DNA from: Variovorax sp. CAN15
GTDB lineage: Bacteria; Pseudomonadota; Gammaproteobacteria; Burkholderiales; Burkholderiaceae_C
Reading direction: 5' to 3'
DNA: 63,030 nt
NCBI RefSeq assembly: GCF_030462475.1
Contig: NZ_JASMRZ010000003.1
Coordinates: forward strand, 1 to 63,030
Below the pieces are notes generated by a model. That model did no database searches and had not been told where the DNA came from. It was given only the letters and a program-made list of their open reading frames with translations. The translations under genes and the position numbers were made by a program. This document shows, one piece after another, positions 32,654 to 41,276 of this stretch. The first letter of the stretch is position 1. The number at the start of each line of letters is the position of its first letter.

Positions 32654-33664
32654 ATGGACTACGAGATCTTCGAACTCGGCGACGTCGTGCTGCAGCGGGG
32701 CGCCACCCTGCGCGGCGCGAAGCTCGCCTACAAGACCTACGGCACGCTCAACGCCGACAAGAGCAACGCCATCGTCTACCCGACCTGGTACTCGGGGCAG
32801 CACTACGACAACGAGTGGCTCATCGGCCCGGGCATGGCGCTCGACCCGGCGAAGTACTTCATCATCGTGCCCAACATGCTGGGCAACGGGCTGTCGTCCT
32901 CGCCGAGCAATACGCCGGAGCCGTACAACCTGTCGCGCTTTCCGGAAGTCACTCTCTACGACAACGTGACGCTGCAGCATCGGCTGGTGGCGCAGAAGTT
33001 CGGCATCGAGCGCATCGAGCTGGTGGTGGGCTGGTCGATGGGCGCGCAGCAGACCAACCAGTGGGGCTGCCTGTACCCCGACATGGTGAAGCGCATCGCG
33101 CCCTTCTGCGGCTCGGCGAAGACGGCACCGCACAACATCGTGTTCCTCGAGGGCGTGAAGGCCGCGCTCGCAGCCGACGCGGCATGGAACGGCGGCTGGT
33201 ACACGGCGCCGCCAACGAAGGGCCTGCGCGCGGTGGGCCGCGTGTACGCGGGCTGGGGCCTGTCGCAGCCCTTCTACATGCAGGAACTGTGGCGCGAGCT
33301 GGGCTTCAGCTCGCTCGAAGACTTCCTGGTCGGCTACTGGGAAGGCTTCTTCCTCAAGAAGGACGCGAACAACCTGCTCGCCATGCTGTGGTCGTGGCAG
33401 CACGGAGACATCAGCGACAACCCGGTGTTCGAGGGCGACTTCAAGAAGGCGCTGGGCGCCATCAGGGCCCGCGCCATCGTGATGCCCGCCGAGCGCGACC
33501 TGTACTTTCCCGTGGCCGACAACGAGTGGGAGGTGTCGCACATGCCGAACGCCGAGTGCCGCCCGATCCCGGGCGTGTGGGGCCACTTCGCGGGCGGCGG
33601 CAGCAGCCCCGCCGACACCCGCTTCATCGACGACGCCCTCAAGGAACTGCTCGCCACGCCATGA
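32654..33664 (+). CDS. MetX-like alpha/beta hydrolase in an amidase operon
   Basis: The 336-aa protein is of the homoserine acetyltransferase-like alpha/beta-hydrolase family. The nucleophile elbow GWSMGA, an acidic residue in PAERDLYFP and the late histidine in GVWGHFAGGG form a plausible Ser-Asp-His triad. The opening (FELGDVVLQRGATLRGAKLA, then YKTYGTL) matches MetX-like proteins. True MetX works in methionine synthesis, but this copy sits between amiE and amiB and is co-translated with the latter (4-nt overlap). A second hydrolase or acyltransferase acting on the amide substrate or its product is therefore more likely. Specific substrate unknown. Confidence 0.8.
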   Translation: MDYEIFELGDVVLQRGATLRGAKLAYKTYGTLNADKSNAIVYPTWYSGQHYDNEWLIGPGMALDPAKYFIIVPNMLGNGLSSSPSNTPEPYNLSRFPEVTLYDNVTLQHRLVAQKFGIERIELVVGWSMGAQQTNQWGCLYPDMVKRIAPFCGSAKTAPHNIVFLEGVKAALAADAAWNGGWYTAPPTKGLRAVGRVYAGWGLSQPFYMQELWRELGFSSLEDFLVGYWEGFFLKKDANNLLAMLWSWQHGDISDNPVFEGDFKKALGAIRARAIVMPAERDLYFPVADNEWEVSHMPNAECRPIPGVWGHFAGGGSSPADTRFIDDALKELLATP

Positions 33665-34479
33665 ACGCACCTGTGCACGATCCGCTGGCCGCCTACCGCA
33701 TCGAGGCCGAGCCTTTCTACCGCCCCGCGGGCAACGAGGTGGCGCTCTACCGGCAGGCTTACCGCCACCGCATGCCGCTGATCCTGAAGGGCCCGACCGG
33801 CTGCGGCAAGACGCGCTTCGTGGAGCACATGGCGTGGTCGCTCGGGCGGCCGCTGGTGACGCTGGCCTGCAACGAGGACATGACGGCCTCTGACCTCGTC
33901 GGGCGCTACCTGCTCGACGCCAACGGCACCGCCTGGCACGACGGGCCGCTGACGCTGGCGGTGCGGCACGGGGGCATCTGCTATCTCGACGAAGTGGTGG
34001 AGGCCCGGCAGGACACGACGGTGGTGATCCACCCGCTGACGGATGCGCGGCGCATATTGCCGCTCGACAAGAAGGGCGAGCTGGTGCATGCGCACCCGGA
34101 CTTCCAACTCGTGGTGTCCTACAACCCCGGCTACCAGAGCAGCGCGAAGGACATGAAGCCGTCGACGCGCCAACGCTTCGCGGCGCTGGAGTTCGACTAC
34201 CCCGGCAGCTCGCTGGAGGCGGAGATCGTCGCGCACGAGGCCGGCGTCGGGCTCGAGCTGGCCTCGAAGCTGGTGGCCATCGCGCACTGCTCGCGCGAGC
34301 TGAAGCATCGCGGGCTCGACGAGGGCGTGTCGACGCGCATGCTGATCTATGCGGGCGTGCTGATCCGCGACGGCGTGACGCCGCGCGAGAGCTGCGAGAT
34401 GACGATGACGCGGGCGCTGACCGACGACCCCGACATGGCGAGCGCGCTGCAGGGCTTCGTCGAGGCGCAGTTCGGATGA
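33661..34479 (+). CDS. amiB: MoxR/CbbQ-type AAA+ ATPase, AmiB-like
   Basis: The 272-aa protein has Walker A GPTGCGKTRF near residue 45, a Walker B-like ICYLDEVVEA and the later CbbQ/NirQ/NorQ pattern (VSYNPGYQSSAKDMKPSTRQ, then RFAALEFDYP). It matches AmiB of the Pseudomonas amiEBCRS operon. CbbQ/NorQ ATPases usually work with a VWA-domain partner to activate or mature a client enzyme. Such a partner is encoded next, with a 4-nt overlap. The client may be the amidase, the hydrolase or the transporter; none is proven. Confidence 0.87.
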   Translation: MNAPVHDPLAAYRIEAEPFYRPAGNEVALYRQAYRHRMPLILKGPTGCGKTRFVEHMAWSLGRPLVTLACNEDMTASDLVGRYLLDANGTAWHDGPLTLAVRHGGICYLDEVVEARQDTTVVIHPLTDARRILPLDKKGELVHAHPDFQLVVSYNPGYQSSAKDMKPSTRQRFAALEFDYPGSSLEAEIVAHEAGVGLELASKLVAIAHCSRELKHRGLDEGVSTRMLIYAGVLIRDGVTPRESCEMTMTRALTDDPDMASALQGFVEAQFG

Positions 34480-36095
34480 GCGACGGGCTCGGGGCCCTGG
34501 CGCTGCTGGCGCGCGGGCTGGCCGGCATCGACGTGGAGGTACAGACGCTGCCGGGCGCACGCGCCGTGCTCACCGGCCGCAAGCTGCTGTTGCCGGAAAG
34601 CACCGGCGGGCCCGGGCTTCGCCGCGCCATGGTCGCGCATGCGATCGCGCACCTGCGCCACTCGCAGCCCGCGCGGCCGGCGCACATGCTCAGGCCCATG
34701 GGCATCGCCATCGTCTCGGCCATCGAGGATGCGCGCGTCGAGCGGCTGCTGTGCCGCGACTTTCCCGGCCTGCACGGCTGGTTCGCCGCGTCGCTGCCGC
34801 CGGCACCCGATCCGCTCGACCTGGGCTTCGCCGCGCTCGTCTCGCGCATGGACCGCCTGCTTCTGCTGCCCGCGTCGCAGGACGACAACCACTGGGTGAA
34901 CAAGGCGCGCCGCCTGTTCGAGGAGACCGCCGCCAACGCAGGGCTGGAGGACTACGACACCTTCCGCGCCATCGCCTCGGTTCTTGCGAACGATCTCGGC
35001 CAGATGCGCGTGCGCTTCGAGCCCCGCGACTACACCGTGCCCGCGCCCTGGCGCGACGACAACAGCTACCTGTGGGATTTCGGCGAGGCCGACGTGCCGC
35101 CCGACGAGGCCATCGCGCTGCACCAGCCGGGCGCGCGCCCGCCACCTCCATCCGATGCGGGCGAGGCAACTCTCCTCGAAGCCGGGAGCGACATGGAACT
35201 CGGCCGCTACACCTACCCCGAGTGGGACCGCAAGCTGGAGCGCCTGCGCCCCGACTGGTGCACGGTGATCGAGAAGCTGCCGGCATGGCAGGGGCTCTCG
35301 CCTGCGCGCGAAGAGACCGCGCTCAACGGCGAACGCGTCCAGCCGCTCGCCCTGCCCCGCGCGCGCCACCTCGACCGGACGCACCGCCTTCGCCGCCAGT
35401 GGGAAGGCGACGACATCGACCTGAACGCCGCCATCGAAGTGCTGGTCGACCGGCGCCTGCGGTTGCGCCCCGACGCGCGGCTCTTCATGCGGGCGGGCAA
35501 GGGGCCTCGACCGTCGAGCGTGCTGGTGCTGCTCGACCTCTCGGCCTCGGCCAACGATCCTGGCGCGCATGCCGCCTCGCTGCTCGACATCGAGAAGCAG
35601 GCGGCGCTGCTGCTGGCCGCGTCGAACGCGCGCGGCATCGACCGGCTCGCGATCCACGGCTTTTCGTCGAACACGCGCGCCGAGGTGTACTACTACCGCC
35701 TGCTCGAATCGGGCCGGCCGCTGGACGCGCCCGCGCGCGCCATGATCGGCGCGGTGCGCGGGCGCTACTCGACCCGCATGGGCGCCGCGCTGCGCCATGC
35801 CGCCGCGCTGATGCGCGACGAGCCGCCGGGCCAGCGCGCGGTGCTGCTGGTGACCGACGGCGCGCCTTCGGACATCGACGTGCACGACCCGCGCTACCTG
35901 ATCGAGGACGCCCGCCAGGCCGTGGCCGAAGCGCGCGAGGCCGGCGTGCGCGCGGCCTGCATCGCGGTGGACGGCGCGGCCGATGCCTACGTGCGGCGCA
36001 TCTTCGGCTGGCGCAACTATTGCATCGCCGACGATGCGCGCAGCCTGCCCGCGCGGCTGGCGCGCATGAGCGCGCGGCTCGCCGCGGCGCACTGA
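34476..36095 (+). CDS. VWA-domain partner of AmiB (NorD/CbbO-like)
   Basis: The 539-aa protein has an N-terminal helical region of about 200 residues (LRRAMVAHAIAHLRH, IEDARVERLLCRDFPGL) typical of NorD/CbbO. A C-terminal von Willebrand A domain follows, with the metal-binding motif DLSASAND near residue 350 and a later VTDGAPSD. In NorQ-NorD and CbbQ-CbbO pairs the VWA protein tethers the ATPase to its client. Overlap with the amiB-like gene by 4 nt indicates equal production. I do not recall such a partner in the classic Pseudomonas ami operon, so this looks like an addition. Confidence 0.85.
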   Translation: MSDGLGALALLARGLAGIDVEVQTLPGARAVLTGRKLLLPESTGGPGLRRAMVAHAIAHLRHSQPARPAHMLRPMGIAIVSAIEDARVERLLCRDFPGLHGWFAASLPPAPDPLDLGFAALVSRMDRLLLLPASQDDNHWVNKARRLFEETAANAGLEDYDTFRAIASVLANDLGQMRVRFEPRDYTVPAPWRDDNSYLWDFGEADVPPDEAIALHQPGARPPPPSDAGEATLLEAGSDMELGRYTYPEWDRKLERLRPDWCTVIEKLPAWQGLSPAREETALNGERVQPLALPRARHLDRTHRLRRQWEGDDIDLNAAIEVLVDRRLRLRPDARLFMRAGKGPRPSSVLVLLDLSASANDPGAHAASLLDIEKQAALLLAASNARGIDRLAIHGFSSNTRAEVYYYRLLESGRPLDAPARAMIGAVRGRYSTRMGAALRHAAALMRDEPPGQRAVLLVTDGAPSDIDVHDPRYLIEDARQAVAEAREAGVRAACIAVDGAADAYVRRIFGWRNYCIADDARSLPARLARMSARLAAAH

Positions 36096-36154
36096 GCCCA
36101 CTGCAGAGCACCGAGCGAAGACTATGATGATCCGACACCCCAGGAGACTTCAGC

Positions 36155-37309
36155 GTGGCTGACAAGGACCCCATTCGCGTCGGCATCCTCTATTCGGAAA
36201 CCGGCGTCACATCGACCATCGGACTCTCGCAGCTGCAGGGCGCGCTGCTCGGCATCGAGGAGATCAACGCGGCCGGCGGCGTGGACGGCCGCGAGATCGT
36301 GGCCGTGCGCTACGACCCGCAGTCCAACCCCGCGCGCTACGCCCAGCTGGCCGAGAAGCTGATCGTGCAGGACCGGGTGAACGTCATCTTCGGCTGCTAC
36401 ATGTCGAGCAGCCGCAAGGCCGTGATCCCGGTGATCGAGAAGTGGAACAAGCTGCTCTTCTACCCGACGCTCTACGAGGGCTTCGAGTACTCGGGCAACG
36501 TGATCTACACCGGCGCGGCGCCCAACCAGAACAGCGTGCAGCTGGCCGAGTTCATGACCACGAACTTCGGCGCGCGCGTGTACCTGATCGGCTCCGACTA
36601 CATCTACCCCTACGAGTCGAACCGCATCATGGGCGAGCTGGTGATGCAGCGCCCCGGCAGCGAGAAGCTCGGCGAGCGCTACGTGGCGCTGGACGCGGAC
36701 GAGCGCGACTACCGGGCCATCATGGACGACATCCGCGACAAGCGGCCCGACTTCATCTTCTCGACGGTGGTGGGCGATTCCACCGCGAGCCTGTACCGCG
36801 CCTACGCCGAGGCCGGCTTCGACCCGAAGACCATGCCCATCGCCAGCCTCACGACCTCGGAGGCCGAGATCTCGCAGATGGGCCATGGCGTGGCGACCGG
36901 GCACTTCACGGCGGCGCCGTATTTCCAGTCGATCGACTCGGCCGCCAACCGCCGCTGCCTGGCGATGCTGCGCGCGCGCTTCGGCGACGGCTGCGTGCCC
37001 AACCTGTGCTGGGAGGCGTCGTACTTCCAGATGCACATCTTCGCGAATGCCTACCGGCAGGCGGGCAGCGACGGCATCGCGGAGATCCTTCCACACATTT
37101 TGGGCAGCGAGTTCGATGCGCCGCAGGGGCTGGTGAAGATCGATCCGGCCAACCACCACACCTGCCTTTACCCGCGCATCGGGCGGGTCGATGCGCACGG
37201 GCAGTTCACCATCGTGCGGCAGGCCACGCGGGCGGTGTACCCGGATCCTTATCTCGTCACTCACTCGCTGGGCGACTGGACGGCCAAGCTGGATGGGCTG
37301 GAGATCTAG
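36155..37309 (+). CDS. amiC: Cytoplasmic amide sensor, AmiC-like
   Basis: The 384-aa protein has the same binding-protein fold as the UrtA-like protein (VGILYSETGVTSTIGLSQ) but no signal peptide, so it stays in the cytoplasm as AmiC does. In Pseudomonas, AmiC holds AmiR in a silent complex and releases it when an amide binds. The GTG start has AGGAGA upstream. The gene for the ANTAR partner follows after 330 nt, which is unusually far for this pair and is filled by a structured repeat. Confidence 0.9.
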   Translation: MADKDPIRVGILYSETGVTSTIGLSQLQGALLGIEEINAAGGVDGREIVAVRYDPQSNPARYAQLAEKLIVQDRVNVIFGCYMSSSRKAVIPVIEKWNKLLFYPTLYEGFEYSGNVIYTGAAPNQNSVQLAEFMTTNFGARVYLIGSDYIYPYESNRIMGELVMQRPGSEKLGERYVALDADERDYRAIMDDIRDKRPDFIFSTVVGDSTASLYRAYAEAGFDPKTMPIASLTTSEAEISQMGHGVATGHFTAAPYFQSIDSAANRRCLAMLRARFGDGCVPNLCWEASYFQMHIFANAYRQAGSDGIAEILPHILGSEFDAPQGLVKIDPANHHTCLYPRIGRVDAHGQFTIVRQATRAVYPDPYLVTHSLGDWTAKLDGLEI

Positions 37310-37357
37310 GATGAACTTCCGTTCTTCCATTTGTCGCTCCTGGAGGCATTCGGGGCA

Positions 37358-37600
37358 CGATCACGTCGATGGGGTACCTTGCTCCGCGAATGTCCCCCGG
37401 CCTTCGGCCTCCTCCTTTATTTCGCTGCGCAAGGCACCCCATCGGCGTGATCGTTGGACAGAGCGCTGGTTGATCGGCTGCAGACCGGCAGCGCGTCTTG
37501 TGCACAGGGCGCCGGGTGCTCCCCGCAGCGAAATAAAGGAGGAGGGGCGCAGCCCCGGGGGACATTCGCGGAGGGGAGTACCCGGCGGCCTGTGCACACG
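37358..37600. repeat. Double-hairpin inverted-repeat element between amiC and amiR
   Basis: The gap holds two long hairpins: one pairs 37358-37382 with 37430-37454, the other pairs about 37498-37526 with 37569-37600. Their loops are complementary to each other: 37382-37400 with 37555-37573 (19 bp perfect) and 37408-37429 with 37524-37545 (22 bp perfect). The element can therefore fold either as two hairpins or as one 41-bp cruciform. It looks like two inverted copies of one repeat, in the style of a bacterial interspersed mosaic element. It could terminate, process or protect the transcript before amiR. No coding potential is convincing. Confidence 0.75.
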
Positions 37601-37639
37601 CCCCGAACAACAGCGCCAAAAGCACAAGAAGGCCTGAAA

Positions 37640-38287
37640 GTGGAAGGCACAGCCCCCAAACGGCACACCCTGCGCGTCACGCCGCCGCAGCTGAAAGAGC
37701 TGCGCCTGCTGAAGATCGCGGTGATTCACCCCGACGACAGCGACGGCCGCCAGCTCACGCAGCAACTGCAACGCATCGGCTGCCAGGTGCAGGCCTTCTG
37801 GCCGCCCGTGCAAGTGCTGCCCGAGGGCATCGACGTGGCCTTCATGGCGGTGCAGCCCGACTTCATCAACCTGCGCTTCGAGTGGACCCGCAGCGAAGAC
37901 GCGCCGGCCATCATCGCGGTCGTGACCTACGAGAACCCGACCATCATCGAAGCCGTGCTGGAAATCGGCGCGAAGGCGGTGCTGCCCTCGCCGGTGCGCT
38001 CGTTCGGGCTGTTCTCGGCGCTGGTGGTGGCGCGCGAGGCGCACAAGGAGGCGCGCTCGCTGGCCAGGCGGCTGCGCAAGGTCGAGGCGAAGCTGCTGGG
38101 CCAGCGCCGCATCGCCGAGGCGAAGGCGATATTGATGAAGACGCACGACGTGTCGGAGGGCCAGGCCTACGACCTGATCCGCGACCAGGCCATGAGCAAG
38201 CGCACCACCACCGAAGAGATCGCGACGGCCATCGTGAACGCCAACGAGATCCTCTCGCTGGGCATGCGCAAGCCCGACGCGGCCTGA
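37640..38287 (+). CDS. amiR: ANTAR-domain antitermination regulator, AmiR-like
   Basis: The 215-aa protein has an N-terminal pseudo-receiver domain (LKIAVIHPDDSDGRQLTQQL). A coiled coil near residues 125-150 (AREAHKEARSLARRLRKVEA) and a C-terminal ANTAR domain (about 150-205, including IAEAKAILMKTHDVSEGQAYDLIRDQAM) follow. ANTAR proteins bind paired RNA hairpins and prevent termination. I place the start at the GTG at 37640 with GAAGG upstream. With AmiC it should couple amide sensing to readthrough of the leader at 26603-26706. The gene ends 19 nt from the convergent LysR gene. Confidence 0.9.
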   Translation: MEGTAPKRHTLRVTPPQLKELRLLKIAVIHPDDSDGRQLTQQLQRIGCQVQAFWPPVQVLPEGIDVAFMAVQPDFINLRFEWTRSEDAPAIIAVVTYENPTIIEAVLEIGAKAVLPSPVRSFGLFSALVVAREAHKEARSLARRLRKVEAKLLGQRRIAEAKAILMKTHDVSEGQAYDLIRDQAMSKRTTTEEIATAIVNANEILSLGMRKPDAA

Positions 38288-38306
38288 GGCTGAACGGCGC
38301 GTTCTT

Positions 38307-39200
38307 TCAGGCCTGGCTGAAGGTCTTCAGCACCTCGAGCACGCTCAGCGTGGCGCCGTCGAGCAGCGCATGCTGGCGATGCGCGATGCCCACGCGGCGC
38401 GTGAGCTTCGGGCTCACCGGAAGTATCTGCATGCGGTCGTTGCCGGGCACGATGTCGGTGGACTGCTGCAGCGGCAGCAGCGCGGCGCCGTAGCCGGCGG
38501 CCACGAGGCTGCGCATGGCGGCGTCGTAGTTGAGTTCGATACGAGCGCGCGGCGCGAAGCCGGCGGCGGCGAACCATTCCATGGTGAGGCGGTACATGTG
38601 CGTGGTCGCCTCGTTGAAGATCAGCGGCTGCGCCGCCAGCCATGCCGGCGTGACGCGCTTCGGCGCCTTCCAGCGGCGCGGCACGAAGGCCATCATGGGC
38701 TGTTCGCACCAGGGCGTGACGACGATGCCGCGCAGCGGCGGCTGCGGAATGGCGACAAGGCCGATGTCGAGCGTGCCCGCGGCCAGCCGCTCCATCGCCT
38801 CGAAGGAGCCGCGGATGCTCACCTCCACGTCGATGCCCGAGTGCTCCGCGCCCAGCGCCTCCAGCACCTGCGGCAGCAGGTCGACCAGCACGCCGGTGGA
38901 TGTGCCCAGCCTCACCCGCCCGACCCGACCCTCGGCCTGCCGCTTGACCGCCTCCACCGCGTCGTCGGTGTCGCGCAGCAGCTTGCGCCCGCGCTCGACC
39001 AGCGCCGCCCCGGCCGCCGTCGGCGTGATGCGCCGGTTGCCGCGCACCACCAGCGGCGCGCCCAGGCGCGATTCGAGTTCGCTGATGTGCAGGCTCACCG
39101 TGGGCTGGGCCAGGTGAAGCGCCTGGGCCGCGGCCGAGAAGGTGCCGAGGTCGACGATGGCGATGAGGGTGCGCAGTTGGTCGAGGTTGAGCTGTCGCAT
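38307..39200 (-). CDS. LysR-family transcriptional regulator
   Basis: The 297-aa protein has a clear N-terminal helix-turn-helix (LDQLRTLIAIVDLGTFSAAA, then QALHLAQPTVSLHISELESR). A sensor domain starts at about residue 90. Its divergent neighbour is a DUF1127 gene across a 104-nt gap. Neither neighbour suggests an inducer. Confidence 0.88.
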   Translation of the reverse strand: MRQLNLDQLRTLIAIVDLGTFSAAAQALHLAQPTVSLHISELESRLGAPLVVRGNRRITPTAAGAALVERGRKLLRDTDDAVEAVKRQAEGRVGRVRLGTSTGVLVDLLPQVLEALGAEHSGIDVEVSIRGSFEAMERLAAGTLDIGLVAIPQPPLRGIVVTPWCEQPMMAFVPRRWKAPKRVTPAWLAAQPLIFNEATTHMYRLTMEWFAAAGFAPRARIELNYDAAMRSLVAAGYGAALLPLQQSTDIVPGNDRMQILPVSPKLTRRVGIAHRQHALLDGATLSVLEVLKTFSQA

Positions 39201-39304
39201 CGGAGGGTCCAGTATCAGGAAGCCTGATTGGCAGGCTCAGGATTCTCAACTTCCACAATATCACGCCCGGCGGGAAGATGAGCTCACCAACCAAGGAGCC
39301 CATC

Positions 39305-39499
39305 GTGACAGCGCACAAGCCGACGTCCTTTCATCAACGCCTGATCCAAGCCCTGCGCGGCTGGCGCCGCCGCGTGGTGAATCGCCGCCGCGCACACGCC
39401 GACTCGCGGCACCTCGCCGGCATGAGCGAACACGAGCTGCGCGACCTGGGCATCGGGCGCAGCGAAGTGCCCGGTCTGCTGGACGAGCACCGGTACTGA
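39305..39499 (+). CDS. DUF1127 small protein
   Basis: The 64-aa protein is Arg-rich and ends with the DUF1127 core (AHADSRHLAGMSEHELRDLGIG, here written in two parts: AHADSRHLAG and MSEHELRDLGIG). I prefer the GTG at 39305, which has AAGGAG 7 nt upstream, over an ATG at 39278 with no good site. DUF1127 proteins are small, helical and often stress- or phosphate-related, with RNA-binding roles proposed for some. It is divergent from a LysR gene, which may control it. Confidence 0.75.
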   Translation: MTAHKPTSFHQRLIQALRGWRRRVVNRRRAHADSRHLAGMSEHELRDLGIGRSEVPGLLDEHRY

Positions 39500-39571
39500 A
39501 CGCGGGGCCGAGCCTTCTTCTCCGGCATCTTCTTCAGGTAGCGCCCCTGTTTTGAGGTTCAAATCGGGGGC

Positions 39572-41251
39572 GTGCCCAAGCCAGCCCCACACGCCAACCA
39601 GGTTTCCATCGAACTCACCTCGCCGCAGTCGGTGAATGGCCGGCGCGCGGCTTTCCAGTCGCTGTGGCTGCTGGTGCGCATGCAGCATGCCCACGAGGCC
39701 GGTACGGGCCTCGTACGGCTGGCCGACCTGCGCGGCGAAGTCTCCGACGCCAGCACCCTGCGCATGGTGGTGAGCCGCGCCTTCCGCGACTTCAAGACCT
39801 GGGGCATCGACGCCGGCTGGGGCGAGGACACGCAGCGCGAGCCCCGCTTCCTGAACGCCGAGCGGCGCAGCCAGGGCCCGTTCTGGCTACCGGCCGCCGA
39901 AGCGAAGCGCGTGCGCGTGCTGGTGGAAGGCCGCGCCGCCACCGCGGCCGAAGTGGCATCCTTCCTCGGCCTGCGCTCGCGCGCCTCGCGCCAGGCCGCC
40001 GGATCGCCGCCGCCCGACGCGGTGCATCTGCAGGACGCGGCGTTCTGGAAGCAGCTCGTCGCCTCGCAGCAGGCGGCGCGGCAGGGTCGGTTGATGGCGC
40101 CCGTCGCCGGCGAAAACGCAGGAGGCAATGCACTCGAATCGATCCGCCTCGCCGGCACGCTGGCCGCCACCGACTTCCAGCGCGCGCTGGTCACGCTCAA
40201 CGAGGCCATGCTGTGGCGCCGGCTCGGCGACAACGAGCAGGCGCGGCGCCGGCTGCAGGCGCTGAAGAAGCAGCGGCTCGCGCACCACGTGGCGGGCAAC
40301 GACTACCTGGGCGCGATGGAGTGCATCGTCTCCGCGTGGTGCGCCTACACGGCGCGCGACCTGCCGCTGGCGCAATCGCTGCTGAGCGGCATGGCCGAGG
40401 ACGCGGTGCGCGCCCTGGTGCTGCGCCACCACCCCGACGTGCGCTTCGAGTGGTGCAACCTGTGGGCGCTGGCCTGCCGCTCGCGCGCGCTGGCGCTGTC
40501 GGCTGACGACAAGCCCGCCGCAGCCGCACTGGCCGAGGAGTCGCTGCAGCGCTTCGGCGAGGCGCTGGCGGCCGCCTTCGAGTCGCACTCCTTCGACGCA
40601 GCCCAGCACGTGGCCGCCAACATGGGCATGGCCGCGTGGCTGTTCGACCGCGTGGGCCTCACCGACCTGCCCGCGCTGGCGCACGACGGCAACAGCGACA
40701 CCACCCGCCGCGCGGTGCAGTGGATCGCCTTCAGCGAATGGCTGTGCGGCCACACCGACGGCCAGGGCCGCTCGGCGTGGAACGCGATCTACCTGATGCG
40801 CATCGCGCGCGGCCACTGCCGGCCCGAGCGGCAGCCCACGCTCGCCCAGTTCCGCGCGCAGAAGCCGCTGGACCCGGCAGCCATCTCCAGGCTGGCCGGC
40901 CCGCTCGCCGACGCCTTCGACTCGACGAACTGGCCCGCGCGCTGGGTGCAGGTGGCGCAGGCGCGGCTGGCCGACCACCAGGCCGGGCGCCGCCGCTACC
41001 CGGGCCTGCAGCACTGCAGCCTGCTCTTCGAGCACGCGTGGTACGCGGCGCATGCCGGCGACCTGAAGGCGGCCGAGCAGTCGCTGGCGCTGCTGCGTGA
41101 GGCGCTGCCCCAGCTGGTGCCCAGCGACCGCGCCTACTTCACAGAATCGTGGAACGACACGCTGCCGGCCGAGCTGGTGCTCGAAGCGAAGCCGCCGCGC
41201 CGCCCCGCCGCGCGCAGGAAACCCGCGTCGCGCGCGGGTGTGGCACGCTAG
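39572..41251 (+). CDS. Large hypothetical protein, helical repeat-like
   Basis: The 559-aa protein is not recognised. It has no signal or membrane segments. The first 115 residues look like a folded DNA-binding or winged-helix-like part (RAAFQSLWLLVRMQHAHEAG, DASTLRMVVSRAFRDFKTWG). The rest, about 150-520, is Ala/Leu/Arg-rich helical sequence of TPR-like character (FQRALVTLNEAMLWRRLGDN, and AGDLKAAEQSLALLREALPQ near the end). A regulator with a TPR-like sensor half would fit this shape but is not shown. The start is GTG at 39572. It stands alone before a small zinc-ribbon gene. Confidence 0.75.
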   Translation: MPKPAPHANQVSIELTSPQSVNGRRAAFQSLWLLVRMQHAHEAGTGLVRLADLRGEVSDASTLRMVVSRAFRDFKTWGIDAGWGEDTQREPRFLNAERRSQGPFWLPAAEAKRVRVLVEGRAATAAEVASFLGLRSRASRQAAGSPPPDAVHLQDAAFWKQLVASQQAARQGRLMAPVAGENAGGNALESIRLAGTLAATDFQRALVTLNEAMLWRRLGDNEQARRRLQALKKQRLAHHVAGNDYLGAMECIVSAWCAYTARDLPLAQSLLSGMAEDAVRALVLRHHPDVRFEWCNLWALACRSRALALSADDKPAAAALAEESLQRFGEALAAAFESHSFDAAQHVAANMGMAAWLFDRVGLTDLPALAHDGNSDTTRRAVQWIAFSEWLCGHTDGQGRSAWNAIYLMRIARGHCRPERQPTLAQFRAQKPLDPAAISRLAGPLADAFDSTNWPARWVQVAQARLADHQAGRRRYPGLQHCSLLFEHAWYAAHAGDLKAAEQSLALLREALPQLVPSDRAYFTESWNDTLPAELVLEAKPPRRPAARRKPASRAGVAR

Positions 41252-41276
41252 GCTGCTTCGCAGTTCTCTACAGCGC

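Noticed and set aside
37310..37639. A small gene in the amiC-amiR gap
   Set aside because: Open frames there only reflect the inverted repeat and have no ribosome site or normal codon pattern.
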